A stretch of DNA of 64,000 nucleotides from Halichondria panicea (Eukaryota > Porifera > Demospongiae > Suberitida > Halichondriidae): contig NC_087387.1 in assembly GCF_963675165.1 (NCBI RefSeq), positions 4,862,990-4,926,989 on the forward strand, given 5' to 3'. Position 1 is the first letter of the stretch, and the number at the start of each line of letters is the position of its first letter. Below are positions 47,659 through 58,800 of this stretch, in pieces. A program made the translations under genes and the position numbers. Below the pieces are notes generated by a model. It did not search any database, was not told the DNA's origin, and saw nothing but the letters and a program-made list of their open reading frames with translations.

Positions 47659-50600
47659 CACACACACAAACACACACACACACACACAGACACACAAACA
47701 CACTACCGTATACCTCGCTTGCGCATGCGCACCGAGGCATAATTATAAAGGCCAGGGAAAGTGTATAACTGTGTGTATACATTCACAGCTAATGTTTTGG
47801 TGGTAGTTACCACAAAACACATACACATGCAACTAAACAGTTAAATGGTGCATTTGTTGGTCACTTACGGACACACTGAGGAGCCGTTCCTGACCACATG
47901 CTGTTTAACTGACAGGTCCGAGTCACAGTGATGGAACCAGTATCAAGCTCGTAGCCAGAGACACAGCTGTAGATAGCCTGACCCTCATAGTTAGTGTTGG
48001 ATGTTTGAATCATTCCGTTCTGTGGATTCATAAGATTTCCGCAGTCGATTTCTGCGTGGAAAGAGGTAGAAGCTTATAATATCTATTTACACGATCAAGT
48101 ATAAATTATTATTATTGTGTTGTGATACACCATTATATAGGGGTGCAAGCATACCTCAAGTGTATTGTGCTCTGAATTAAGGCAAGCCCCACAAACCACA
48201 AAATTATCAATTTCCTCACCCTGGCAAGTTGGTGCTTCTCCTCCCCAGCCTGAGTTGAAACAAGTTCTAGTCTTGTCTCCATTGATATCAAATCCAATGT
48301 TGCAAGAGTAGGTAGCAATGGAATCTTCCAGTGTATCTGGGCTAACAGTCACCTGACCATCAGCGGGATCAGCAAGAGCTGCACAATCTCTCACAGCTGC
48401 ATTGTGAGTGAGTAAAATATATGTTAAAACTTCTCCAATGTTATTATGATAGATAGATAGCACGGTGAGTAATCAAATAATGTGAATCTTATAAGTAATA
48501 TAGCTGCATAATTTTTACCATCCCCATCATCTTGTATCCTCACAAATACTTGACTGAGTCCGAACGCGTCATTCTCATTCTCTGCAGTGAATTGAATTCT
48601 GTACAGCTCTGTGTTCTCCTCCACTAGGTCACCAACAATTTGAGCAGTGAAAGTAAAACTATCTCCATCAGCAGCCGTGGCGGGTATCGTAAATGGCTCG
48701 TTGACCAATTGAATAAAGTCAATGTTTCCAATAGCTGTAAAAACAATCCTCTGACTTTGTATAGTAATACTTTGCTGTTTAGTACATTCAGTGGAACCAA
48801 ATTTTTAGCAAACACATATAATATAATTATGTCAAGGTATAGAGTACACTTGCCAGTATGATAAACTCACTTGCTGTTCCATCTATTGTATTGGCCAACA
48901 CTGTGATGGCTCTGTCCAAAGTGAGTCCATTTAAGGCCACTGTCAGATCGATATTAACGTCAGTCAATCCACTGTCTCCCTCTGGGATCAACACCGAAGA
49001 TGAAGACACTGCCAAGTTGACACCTTTAGATACAGTGTGGAGTGTTTGCTTAAATATTTCCTGGGAAAACATAACTACATGGCACTGTAACCAGTACATA
49101 CGACAAATATTTAACATGACACGTTGGGGAGTAAAGTTGTACTTGAATCTGGGAACCTTGAATTTGTATGAGTGCACACGCATGGCTGTTACATAAGTGC
49201 CAGTTGTCCCGGATAATAATTATGTTATAGTTGTGACACATGCACGAGTGCCACATGGGATATATTGGCTCAGTAGTGACTTAGGCCCGAGGGCCGCAGG
49301 CCTCGAGGCCAAAGGCACTACTGAGCCAATATATCCCATGTGCGCACGAGTGAGCTGTGTAAACAACTGATTTGTTGTATTCCTTGTGCATTCCTTTCCG
49401 TGTACACATCACTCCTTTTATAGGACAACTAGTTCAACTACTTGTGGTGGCTGTGGAATGCACCAGACGCATGAAAAACGTTTTCTGCCTACCACTGAAT
49501 CTGTTTAACAGTGTTATACTATAAAAGGGACCGTTTCAGGTTACTGGGTGAAGGGTGGGCTTTAGGTAACTTCAGCCATACTGTGCCAGTATCTAGATAG
49601 TGGCACAGTTCAAGGCTTGACCTGTGCCATATGGCAGATATTGGCACAATGCATATGTTTCCTTTGATCTGCCCACTCAAAATGCAACAATACTATATAA
49701 ATGTCTACTTACCATCATTGTCTGTTATGGAGACTGTAGCTTTGCCAGTGATGACATTTATAGTATCCACACCAGCTGTTAAACTGACCATAAATGTCTC
49801 AACCTCTTCAATAATGTCATCGCTTCGAATGGCAATATTTGTGCACTGTGGCTCGCTGGCGTCTATCGGGCTGAATGTCTTTGAGACAGTTCCTGAAGGT
49901 ATGTAATCGTCTGCAGCTGTGGAGGGAAAATTCAAAGGGAAAGTGCAATATGAAGATAACTCCAGTGATTAAATAGTATCTTACAAGAAGCTGTTCCAAT
50001 GTCAACTGTATCGAGTGTGACCGAAACTTGTCTTTGTATGCTTCCATTAACGGTCATGGCACACACCATTACAGAAGTGTCCTCTGTCTGTTCCACTGTT
50101 GAGTAGTTTTCCTGAGTGAGGCTGACATCGATATCTGAATGAAATCACAGTATACAAATGTGTGTAATACAACTACACTGCATGCATGCATCGCATCTTA
50201 CAGCTGGCATCACTAATGGTAACGACGGTGAAACCAGTAGCTCCAACAGTGATCATCCCACCGATACTTATTTGAAACAGTTCCCCATTCTCGACAATAT
50301 CATCAGGATAGGCTTCTATGTCAAAACATATCTGAGTCGGCCCGTCAACAGTAAACTGTAACTCGTTACTGGATATGTCAAAATCGGTGCCTGAATGAAA
50401 TAATCACAGCATGAAATGAAACAGTTCATGGTTTCTATAATTTATAGCAAAACTAAGTACCTTCATTCAGTGTGAATGTAAGTATGGATACTAGCAACTG
50501 TACAGTCACATCTTGAGGTTCATCGATATTGACACACAGTTGAACCGAGTCTCCTTCATTCACGACGATAGTGCTGGTCGAAAGAGATGCTACAAAAGGA

Positions 50601-50744
50601 TGTTCTTCAGTTTAGAATTACCATTCACATTCAACAATGTTCTTTGTTAGCACAATTATACTTACCGGATAATGCATTCACAGAACAGAGGCACCAACAG
50701 AAGGTAGTTACAACCAGCAGCACTACTATAAAAGACACTCTCAT
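41637..50744 (-). CDS. Receptor F: Calx-beta/CCP membrane protein with half-CCP/TM fusion and type 2 tail
   Basis: Exons: signal peptide 50744-50666 (MRVSFIVVLLVV...); Calx-beta 50589-50461, 50390-50202, 50134-49985, 49916-49713, 49023-48871, 48734-48519; CCP 48396-48220, 48051-47869, 45675-45496, 45337-45162, 44802-44626, 44528-44355, 44233-44060, 43921-43748; fused exon 42288-42052; tail 42004-41637. About 1046 aa if one frameshift is ignored. The CCPs differ clearly from those of B, D, E and H, so this is an older paralog, yet TM and tail are close to E. Oddities: CCP exon 45337-45162 is 176 nt and changes frame between YSC and NFELVNG; exon 42288-42052 starts as a CCP (QCPDITTV...) and after VTCDGGFTTAA runs in frame into the TM segment; the tail has the same internal deletion and early stop as E; the acceptor before 49023 is a weak AAAG. 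Membrane receptor by architecture; ligand unknown. Confidence 0.75.
42289..43747. other. Long intron of receptor F with a MITE
   Basis: No exon recognised over 42300-43160. The MITE at 43165-43588 fills the 5' end of the intron. The other half of the CCP that was fused to the TM exon is not found here, so it was deleted. Confidence 0.45.
43165..43588. mobile_element. MITE with CAGTGGCGTAGCCAGG-type ends
   Basis: Left end CAGGAGCGTAACCAGG, right end the complement of CAGTGGCGTAGCCAGGGGG, both followed by G/C-rich GGGGGCAAA. These ends are of a kind common in animal DNA transposons. The interior has a small hairpin (about 43319-43352, TCATAGATTGAAG and complement). Non-coding. Confidence 0.75.
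45685..46022 (+). mobile_element. Non-LTR retrotransposon fragment, reverse transcriptase C-terminus
   Basis: An open frame reads WDYSISYLELLKRAELPTL, then QRRALASLHHLFKI, and ends near NSFFPRTIELWNRI. These are the hallmark residues after the RT domain of LINE elements (an L-x-x-L-x-L-x-x-R-R block and the S-F-F-P-R-T-x-x-x-W-N motif). The 5' part is missing, as usual for truncated LINE insertions. It lies antisense in a receptor F intron, only ~10 bp from a CCP exon, and is followed by AT repeats. Confidence 0.8.
46432..47315. mobile_element. 884-bp nested transposon with 32-bp inverted ends and 9-bp target duplication
   Basis: The ends are exact 32-bp inverted repeats beginning ATAGATATAAGAAGGGAGAG. 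GCTGCAAGT flanks both sides (46423-46431 and 47316-47324), and copy 1 of the host element has the uninterrupted GGCTGCATCAG. A 9-bp duplication is typical of Mutator-like elements; no transposase is present, so it is non-autonomous. Confidence 0.85.
47611..47702. repeat. CACG/CACA microsatellite
   Basis: About twelve CACG tetramers pass into CA repeats with single interruptions. It lies inside the dispersed element 46224-47740. Confidence 0.9.
49241..49350. repeat. Palindromic element with ~37-bp arms
   Basis: Arms 49241-49279 and 49316-49350 are reverse complements (inner part GATATATTGGCTCAGTAGTG). The loop is G/C-rich and again palindromic (GGCCTCGAGGCC). It lies in an intron between Calx-beta exons of receptor F. 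Looks like a tiny fold-back element. Confidence 0.8.
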
Positions 50745-50849
50745 TCTTGTTGCTCTCTGACAATGACTAGACTCAATCAATGTAGAGATAGATCTATGTC
50801 ACTAGTAAAGTACTGATACTCTCTGCTGGATCATTAACAATCAATTGTT

Positions 50850-50970
50850 TTGGGGAAATGAAAGGTGCATGTTTGCTTCTGAAATGTGTAACTATACATG
50901 TAGGTGCTAGTTAGATACTGTTTCCTTGAAGAAACATGCAGTATTTTTTTTCAGGGGATTCTGTGCTTTG
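50850..50970 (-). promoter_or_regulatory. Conserved upstream block of receptor F
   Basis: Begins about 106-123 bp before the receptor F start. It shares GCATGTTTGCT, AATGTGTAACT, ACTGTTTCCTTGAAGAAAC and TTCTGTGCTTT, in order, with 61878-61990 before gene H. The distance from GCATGTTTGC to the ATG is 123 bp here and 122 bp in H. A likely core promoter or 5' UTR element of this family. Confidence 0.5.
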
Positions 50971-51068
50971 TTTGTTGTGCTATCAGATTCTGTACTTGTA
51001 TGTAATCATACAAAATCTATGATCAACATCACAAAAAGGTTGTTCTAGTATGTCAGCAGCACCAGCTA

Positions 51069-51376
51069 CAGTAGAACCTCGATTATCCGGACACCTTGGT
51101 TCCAGAGCAGGCCGGATAAGTGAATATGCCGGATAATTGAATAGATAAACCACGCCTTGATCCACCCACTTTATTGATAAACAGCAGTGCCACATGGTTG
51201 TCTGCGCATGCGCAGACGATAAGCAGGCATGTCTCCATGGTAACAGCTGCAATGCGCATGCGCATTTGAGGGACACGCCCATTTTCTGATCTTGTTATCA
51301 GTGATAACAAGAAAACTGCCAAGCCAGATAATCGAGGTTCCGGATAATGGAGGGCCGGATAATCGAGGTTCTACTG
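51069..51376. mobile_element. pogo/Tc1-mariner-like MITE, TA target duplication
   Basis: Ends CAGTAGAACCTCGATTATCC and the exact complement ...GGTTCTACTG, flanked by TA (51067-51068, 51377-51378). Internal CCGGATAA/TTATCCGG repeats. This end sequence is typical of pogo-type elements. Non-coding, ~308 bp. Confidence 0.85.
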
Positions 51377-51385
51377 TATATAATA

Positions 51386-51998
51386 TCCGACTAGAAAAAC
51401 ATTTGCAATGTGAAAAATTGCTAGGATTGGCCAGGGGAACCACAAAAAAGCGTGGAAACAAGAAATCAGACGAGAGCATAACTCCAATCCGTTACAACGT
51501 CAATCATGCACATGTACTGGTAGTTTTCCTATGTTTTCCCAGCCAATATGCCACGCAATTTTTACTGGTGGAGTGATGACCAATCCCTATAATTTTATCC
51601 ATTTTGGAATGTGCGGGCATATAATCATGATGATTTGTGATGAATTGATGTTCCTAATACATGCAGTGTTGAGCACAGGTATACACACAGTCCATCCATG
51701 CGTAGCAACATGCATGCACGGACTGTACTGGTGACCTGCATGGAATGATGTGGTGGATCTGGAACACAGTCTATTATTTAATATACTATGTATTGTACAT
51801 ATTCATGACGTTGTAACGGATTGGAGTTATGCTCTCGTCTGATTTCTTGTTTCCACGCTTTTTTGTGGTTCCCCTGGCCAATCCTAGCCTCGATCCCAGT
51901 TGTTCGCCTAACCGTTACAAAAGCGAAAACTCGGCCTGGGATCGAGGCTAGGCCAATCCTAGCAATTTTTCACATTGCAAATGTTTTTCTAGTCGGAT
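51386..51998. mobile_element. Hairpin transposon, copy 2, with nested mini-element
   Basis: Same element as 32791-33361, with CCGACTAGAAAAAC ends. At 51885-51950 a 66-bp palindrome with TAGCCTCGATCCCAG...CTGGGATCGAGGCTA ends is inserted, flanked by a 9-bp duplication GGCCAATCC (51876-51884, 51951-51959). Confidence 0.8.
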
Positions 51999-52675
51999 TA
52001 GTAAAACCAGTAGGTTTTACATAGGATTGGCAGTGTTCAGCAATATTTCAATTATTTTGACTCATGTTCAAACTGTTCTATCTCTGCAGGGAAAGGCCAC
52101 ATCAAGAAACTGAATCAGGACAGATAGTTTATTTAGCCTTTTCTCTCTTTGTATCTCTCATTTCATAATCCATGAACATTTTAATAAATGAATAATTATT
52201 GTAATTTTAAAAATTGCACTATTTCGACGTTTCACCGCTCTTTGTCTGACTGACTAAGTAACTGTAAGTGAGTAAGTAAGTAAGTAAGTAAGTAAGTTTC
52301 TTGCCCAGCATTTGCTCCAAGTACAACCATCTCCAGGGCATTCTGCACAGGGTTTCCAAACGACTACAACCTGGATTACATTTGCGATTGCTTCCACGAG
52401 GCAGATGACCTCTCAGTCTATTTCTCTTACCTAGACAATTCTAATGACTCAGCAACTGCGTTGTAGCCAATTAATAATAGATATAGGCGTGGCTAATAAA
52501 ATCAGTGCAGCAGTGCTTTTCCAGAGCCTGAGGTGTTGCTGTTAATCACACTGTTCAGCTCTAGCTCCCTTTCTCTGACAGGCATGCTATATGCACTGGC
52601 TAGATATCATGCTCTTAAAATGGCCGTCATTTAATACTGATTGAGTGATACAAATTCAACATATCAAGCAATAAT
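51999..52675. mobile_element. Uninterrupted copy of the second element unit
   Basis: Reverse-complement counterpart of 33362-33936 plus 36324-36590. It contains GTAA repeats near 52270-52300. No coding frame recognised. Provides the empty site for the element at 33937-36323. Confidence 0.65.
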
Positions 52676-52680
52676 TATTA

Positions 52681-53050
52681 CGCATTATGCCTCGAGGTGT
52701 AGTCGCACAAGGAGCTGACTGTGTGTGTCTGTGTGTCTGTTCCAGCTGTAACTGCGCAACGATTGCAATGCGACGAAAACTAACAGTTTCTATAGGCTTC
52801 TAGCCACGTTCTCTTGGATTTTGATTCGTGGATTAGCAAACTAAAGCTTCTTTCTCGAGTTATGGCTAGTTTGACTCACATTGAAGGCTGTTGCAGTCTC
52901 TTTAGAATCTTTCATAGCATCATCTGTCCGCACAAACTTTCTATTCAACATATGAGTTAGCCTTGCACTAAAGCGCTAGCTTTTTGTTAGCTACAAGACT
53001 CAGAAAATACCTGTTAAAACAGCTAGCTAGCTAGTTGTCTGCGCATGTGT
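52681..53050 (-). mobile_element. Diverged reverse copy of the dispersed element (copy 3)
   Basis: Shares in reverse orientation the TTCTATAGGCTTCTAG, TTCTCGAGTTATGGCTAG and AAAGCGCTAGC segments with 17960-18200 and 47340-47570; ends are poorly kept. Confidence 0.5.
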
Positions 53051-54459
53051 CAAATTTTCATTGTATATTTGTGGTCGGCAAATATATTTAATAAATCAAT
53101 AATACAAATTTGTACACAGAAAATGCACAGAGTGAGTACACAAAAGATGCACATAGGGAGCTGCTTCACAAAGGCCTGGGGAGTTGCCAGTTGTGCTGCA
53201 GCACAATTACAGTGACCCAGGGCAACTTCAGGATGATTGAATGCCTTCAAATTATGTTTCAAAAAAATTTAGCAGGCTGCTGGACTTCTCTGATTCTAGG
53301 CCCCAACTCGTAACTCAGTTAAATTTTGCTTGAGAAAACGTAGATTCTCTTGATGTCTCTGAGCTACCCAGCAACGCTCGAATGAGCAGGTCATACTCCA
53401 GTCCTGTGAGTATAGGACAATATTAAAAGAAACCAAAGATGGTTAAACCCTTACCTCAAACTGTCCAGTCTCGTCCATTAGTATAGCCAAGAGGAGCACT
53501 GTTGGGATAGCTGGATATTAGCCATTGCTCAAGAAATCAGACAAGAGCATAACTCCAATCTAGAGAGAGTTAGAGATGAAAGACATGCTCACTTGTGTGT
53601 TTTTGTTCATTTTCATGTTTGGTTGACAAAATAATGGTGATTATATATACCTTCGTGAAAAAATCACACACAGAACAAGCATCGATGATCAACATAAAAA
53701 AAGGTTATCACTTTTCCTCCGTAGTAAGCGTGCTGGTTAAACACCCTGACGTCAAAAAATGTTTCTCGTGGCGGCCTTTGGGGTGATCCTTTCTAGACAG
53801 TTGGTATACGGCACGGCACGCTCTGTAACCGAGGATATGGCATTCTTCACCACCTTTACCTCTATATATATCCATTTAGAGACCACTATACCATGCAGCA
53901 ATTATGTCCTTCAATCGGACGAGTGTATATAATCAATTAATTCTAGCGCAGAGTCTTTGCGGCCAATCCTTGAATAGGTTTGGGGAGTGGTTGTCTTGTT
54001 CTCTCTCCCTCTGACAGAAAACGATGCCCAGTTACTTGGTTAATCGAAACATATAATTATGTCAGACAGCTCCTTAATACTTATGACTCGTTATGAGCAG
54101 TGCAGAATAATTATGAGATTCAGTGCATTATGCTGTTTATTGCACATAGCAACAACATAGCAACGGGGTATAATAGTTTTAATCACAAAGATGGCCAAGT
54201 ACAGACTATAGCTATTTGTATCGGTGCTTAATATCATACAACTGATGGATGGTGCCAAACTTAAAACACACTATCACTAAATCTAGATAGTTCTCCTATA
54301 ATTATGTGTGTCTGCATAATCACTACTTATATATAATTATAGATATATCCCTACATCTAGTAAATTCACCTTCATGCATGCAGTGTTTAATGCTCAACTC
54401 TTTAAATTCTGAATCAGTTCAGGCACCCACCCAGGATAGTGTTATCATAATTGTATGTG
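53051..54459. other. Gene-free intergenic region
   Basis: No convincing coding exon, RNA gene or inverted repeat recognised. Short frames here have no domain, signal peptide or splice context. Confidence 0.4.
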
Positions 54460-54610
54460 GTGGAGGTGTACAATATAAACTACAGGGATCAGAGCCGAGC
54501 AGAATTATGATTCAGTGGCCTGAGGATTCTTATGATTCTTCTGAAAGTTCGGGTGACTAATCAATCTATATACGACTGGAGATTATCCCCCTTGCATTAA
54601 CTAAAAAATA
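54460..54610 (+). pseudogene. Second relic of the receptor B tail exon
   Basis: The stretch reading ATTATGATTCAGTGGCC, then GAAAGTTC.GGTGAC and ATCAATCTA, then CATTAACT matches the last ~110 bp of the receptor B tail exon (14325-14435), with a large internal deletion and an early stop (SSESSGD). It is a few hundred bases downstream of nothing coding on this strand. Confidence 0.65.
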
Positions 54611-55522
54611 ATTTTGTTATACACATAAACCTTCGTTTTTACATTTATTGTAATCTACTCGTTTTACATTTATTGTACAGTATAATTTCTATGAACTATA
54701 GTTTTCTGTCAAGTCGATCAGCTAGATCTATCCCCATATCATGAATCCACCTGGAGTAAGGAGAACAGATAGCCCTAAAATAATGACAATATTTATTAGC
54801 GGCGAAAGTAGTAAAAAGAGCACAACACAATAATACGTAACTGACCCGTTGGAGGAAGAAAGGTGGAATTTGTTGAGGGGAGAATTGTGTAATCATACCT
54901 GACTGCGGCCTTTAATCAGAGTAACTCGGTGGCGGTTAAACAGTACAATTATAGCTAGAGCTATTTAAAATAATTGCACTAATCATTCACTCCAACTATA
55001 ATAATTATAATACTTAAAACTCACTACCAAATAATACAGTATACAGTAGCTGATCTCTCTGTAGAATTTAGCAATTGACCATACCTTTACACTGCTTTCT
55101 GTAAGACCTTCGTATAAAACATGTGGGCGTGGCTCCAGTCCATTTGTTGTTGGATTGACACACCCGCCTTCTTTTTCCATGCAGTTGGTAACCACGGTCA
55201 CAGTAATAGTATGCACTCTCGGCCACCCTCCTCCCATGAGGGTGCCAATTAATTATAGGTTTTTTTTTTATAGGCAGGGGTAGAGTAATTGGTCAGTTTG
55301 ACTCTGCATGTGTGTGTGTTTTGGCACAAAAATGAGCTGTTCGATCAAACTAGACACTTTCATGAATTGTTCAAAGGCGACAAAAAACACTGTGTTCTAA
55401 TTGTTCCTTGATAAGAGTTACGATCATTCCCAAATGCCCAGTCCATCCTCAGGGGATTGGAGGATGGACTGGTCAGTATGTGCACACACCACAATTCTAT
55501 GACTTGTGCTTGTGTTTTTCAG
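54611..55522. other. Gene-free intergenic region
   Basis: AT-rich; near 55437-55475 a short hairpin (CAGTCCATCCTC...GAGGATGGACTG). Nothing else recognised. Confidence 0.4.
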
Positions 55523-55842
55523 TTGTATAATTATAACAAACAACAATCGACTGGTACTAGCTGCTATTCCCACATATATATAGTCCAACATTGTCAGCTG
55601 CTGTAGTAGAAATAATTGTATGACAACAGTGTGTCCGCTCTGCATCGGTCAACCATGGAGCCATGCAGTGACACACACACGTGCGCACACGCAAAGCTCA
55701 GTATGGTTCTTGACGGTGGCCCAATGCACTAACAAATCCAAAAAAGTTTAGTGTTAATATAAGCCAGAAATTCTGAAACTAATACGTTGAAACGGTAACC
55801 AAACCGTTACTAGGAGACATTAGCTGACCACAGTGAATTGGT
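55523..55842 (-). pseudogene. Fragments of type 2 TM exon and a CCP exon downstream of gene H
   Basis: 55523-55610 (minus) matches the TM exon start (CAGCTGACAATGTTGGACTA) but is disrupted by extra TA bases and has lost the rest. 55625-55800 resembles the intron before CCP 11 of receptor B. 55806-55842 is a piece of the CCP 10 exon (AGTAACGGTTTGGTTACCG). These show that gene H once continued to a membrane anchor. Confidence 0.65.
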
Positions 55843-55876
55843 TGTGTTCAACTCGCAAAGCTACAGTATTGCAATT

Positions 55877-58800
55877 TTACCAGGTAAAATCAAAACAAGT
55901 TGAGGGGGTGGTCTTTACCTGACCGTTGATGGGACTGGCCCGGGGACCACAGTCAATAGCTGCACGTCGTGGTAACATTTTAATGACCAAGCAAAACTAT
56001 TCAAGCATTACACTTTTGCAAAATTCGGACTATATTATATAGTGAATCTTATACACAGCAAAGACTTACGATCACAGGTTGGATCCAATCCTGACCAGTT
56101 CCCATTCTCCATACAGGAACGGATTGAGGACGGAGCACTGAGAACATAGCCAGAGAGGCAAGTGTACACTGAGAATGAGCCAAAGGTGGTGAGGGAGACT
56201 GTGACTTGTCCGCCATTGTTTAAGGAGCTGGGCATTCCACAGTCAATAACTAGAATGTTAAGTTGTCTTTAGTACACAATGTGTAACTAGCATGCAAGTC
56301 AGTAGTACGTGATTACACTGTAAAAGCAATTTGATGTGCAGAACTAGACAACACACTACTAGATCTACTTTCATTATGTCCCCTTTACATGCATATTATT
56401 GCAACTGAAGTAGTGAATTAGTTAACGTTCTTCTGACTCACGTGAGCAGGTGGGCATGTCTCCAGACCACACCCCTGACCCGAGACAAGTCCTGTCTGTG
56501 GTACTACTCGGCTCATAGCCAGTATTGCAGGCATAGGTAGTGACAGACCCCAAGCCAGTACCAGGAGTCAGGGTGACGGAACCAAACTGAGGGTCAGTGA
56601 GAAGACCACAGTCCACTCCTAATAGAGGAGAAGCAATTATTCAAACTACTATAGAGAGAAAACTATACGGATCTGATGTCATTGAGTATGCAACTCTTTG
56701 AAAGCCATCATGACAATGTATGAAACTGAGTGTACAATCACAGTTCAATTGGTACAGGTACATACTAGACCTTAACTCACGTTCGCAAGATGGCTGGATG
56801 CCAGACCACATTCCAGTGAGTAGGCAGGTTCGGGTGGAGTCTCCAGTCACTATGTAACTCTCGCTGCAGGTGAAGGTTGCTACGGAGTTGATGAGGGTGG
56901 TGTCGCTGTAACTCACAATACCGTTACTTGGGATAGGAAGGTCACCACACTCAACTGTATATGAGGGGGAGACGGGTATACTGACCAGCTTCGTATTAGC
57001 GTTCCTATACATTTATGTAGAATACTACTTACTGACCATGCAGTAATAAATTACTCCTCGTGCACTCACCAACACACGTTGGTTCCTCTCCAGACCACAG
57101 CTGAGTTTCCAGACACTCCCTAGTATCTTGCCCAATCAGAGCAAACCCACTGAGGCATGAGTACGTGGCCGTGTGTGTGAAAGTGGTACTGGACAGAGCT
57201 ACCATTCCATTGGCCGGATTATTGAGTCCCATGCAATCAACAGCTGTAAAAGGGGAGACAGGAATAGGATGCAGTAAAAATATAATCACTTAATTTTGCA
57301 GGTTATGCTAAAGCGTCCTACTTCAGCTATACACTATAAGTGAATACAATCTAAGTTTGGCTAAAATAAAGTGCAGACTCCAAATATTATTTGTAATACC
57401 AAACGGTTGGAGTGTTGGAGTCAATGAACTACATCTATTTCAAAGTGTATCACTAACGTTGACATGTAGGTGCAATGGCACTCCAACTTCCGATAGATCT
57501 ACAGATCCGAATGCTTGCTCCACTTATATCGTAGCCTCCCTCACAGCTGTATCTAGCCAGAGAGTTGAAGATAAAGCCGTTGGTAAATATCAGACCTCCG
57601 TTGTCAGGGGCTGAGATCGAAAGGCATTGTACAGCTGTACGAAAAAACAAGAAACATGGAGTTATGGAATTTATGCTAATCATCAATAATGAGAGTAGAT
57701 TATTATTATGGCAAAGGCATGAAAACTTATTTCTCCAAATATACCAATTCATAAAACTTAAGTGCCCAAAAGAATATAGTGAAATCTCACCATCACAAGT
57801 GGGTGCATCACCAGACCATTGTTCGTCCAGCTGACACGTGCAACTGGTTGCTCCAATAAGGATGTAACCCAAGTCACAAGTGTAGGAAGCCACCGAGTTG
57901 AAGGTGGTCGTTGAAAAACTAACTTCTCCATTGCTTAGAGAAGGGAGGAGTCCACAGTTAGCCACTGTAGGAAAGGAAGGGTATAATATAGAAACACGTC
58001 ACAGACATCTATTGGATATTCTTACTGATCAGCCCAACCTGCTAGGCGGAAAAAATTCCGTGCAAGGTACTATCTATTACCAACTCCAATTCCATACACA
58101 ATTGACTCACATCTGCAGGTGGTGGAACTCCCTGACCACAGTCCTAAACACAATGATCCCGTGGCCTCACAGGTCCGAGACCCCACCCCCTCCAGAATGA
58201 ATCCTGGCACGCAGGTATAGGTGGAAACCGAGCCGCAGGTAGTGGCAGTGTACTGGACTGTGCCACTGGCAACAGATAGCGGACCACAGTCTTCAATAGC
58301 TGACGGGAAGGAAATACAAAGTAATAATTATACTTAGGTTGTTGTGATCTCTTCAAGAGGCAGCCTCACACATGTATCCTTGCGTAACAATTAGAACTAC
58401 ATAGTTGCCTTGGTTAGTTTTACTGAAAAGAGATATATGGTGAAAATACTACAATACACACAAACACATACTCACAATCGCCATCATCCAGAATTGTAAT
58501 ATCAACCTCGACTAGCCCCGTCACCATGTCCAGAGGGTTCATAGGGGTCACACTGACCGAGTACAACTCACTCTGCTCACAAACTGTATCTCCGTTTACA
58601 GCTAATTGAAAGCAAACATTTTCAAAGAGGCCTGTTGTCATGGGGATAGTGAGGGGTTGATCCACAAGAGAGACAAAATCACTCGTATCTATGCAGAATG
58701 AAATATAAACTGTTACGCTCAAGTATCTGCATGTAATGAGACATATCAAAAACACTGTTATTCTGATTAATTTCAACTCACACAGAAGATCACTATAATT

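Larger units (their letters stand above)
46224..47740. mobile_element. Dispersed inverted-repeat element, copy 2, split by a nested transposon
   Basis: Colinear with 17751-18274 from ATAATGAAAGCACCG to CACCGAGGCAT, but interrupted at the base corresponding to about 17946 by the 884-bp element at 46432-47315. The CACG/CACA microsatellite at 47611-47702 corresponds to a short CA run in copy 1. Confidence 0.8.

Noticed and set aside
51171-51479. Minus-strand 102-codon frame
   Set aside because: It spans the ends of two unrelated transposons (pogo-like MITE and hairpin element); chance frame.
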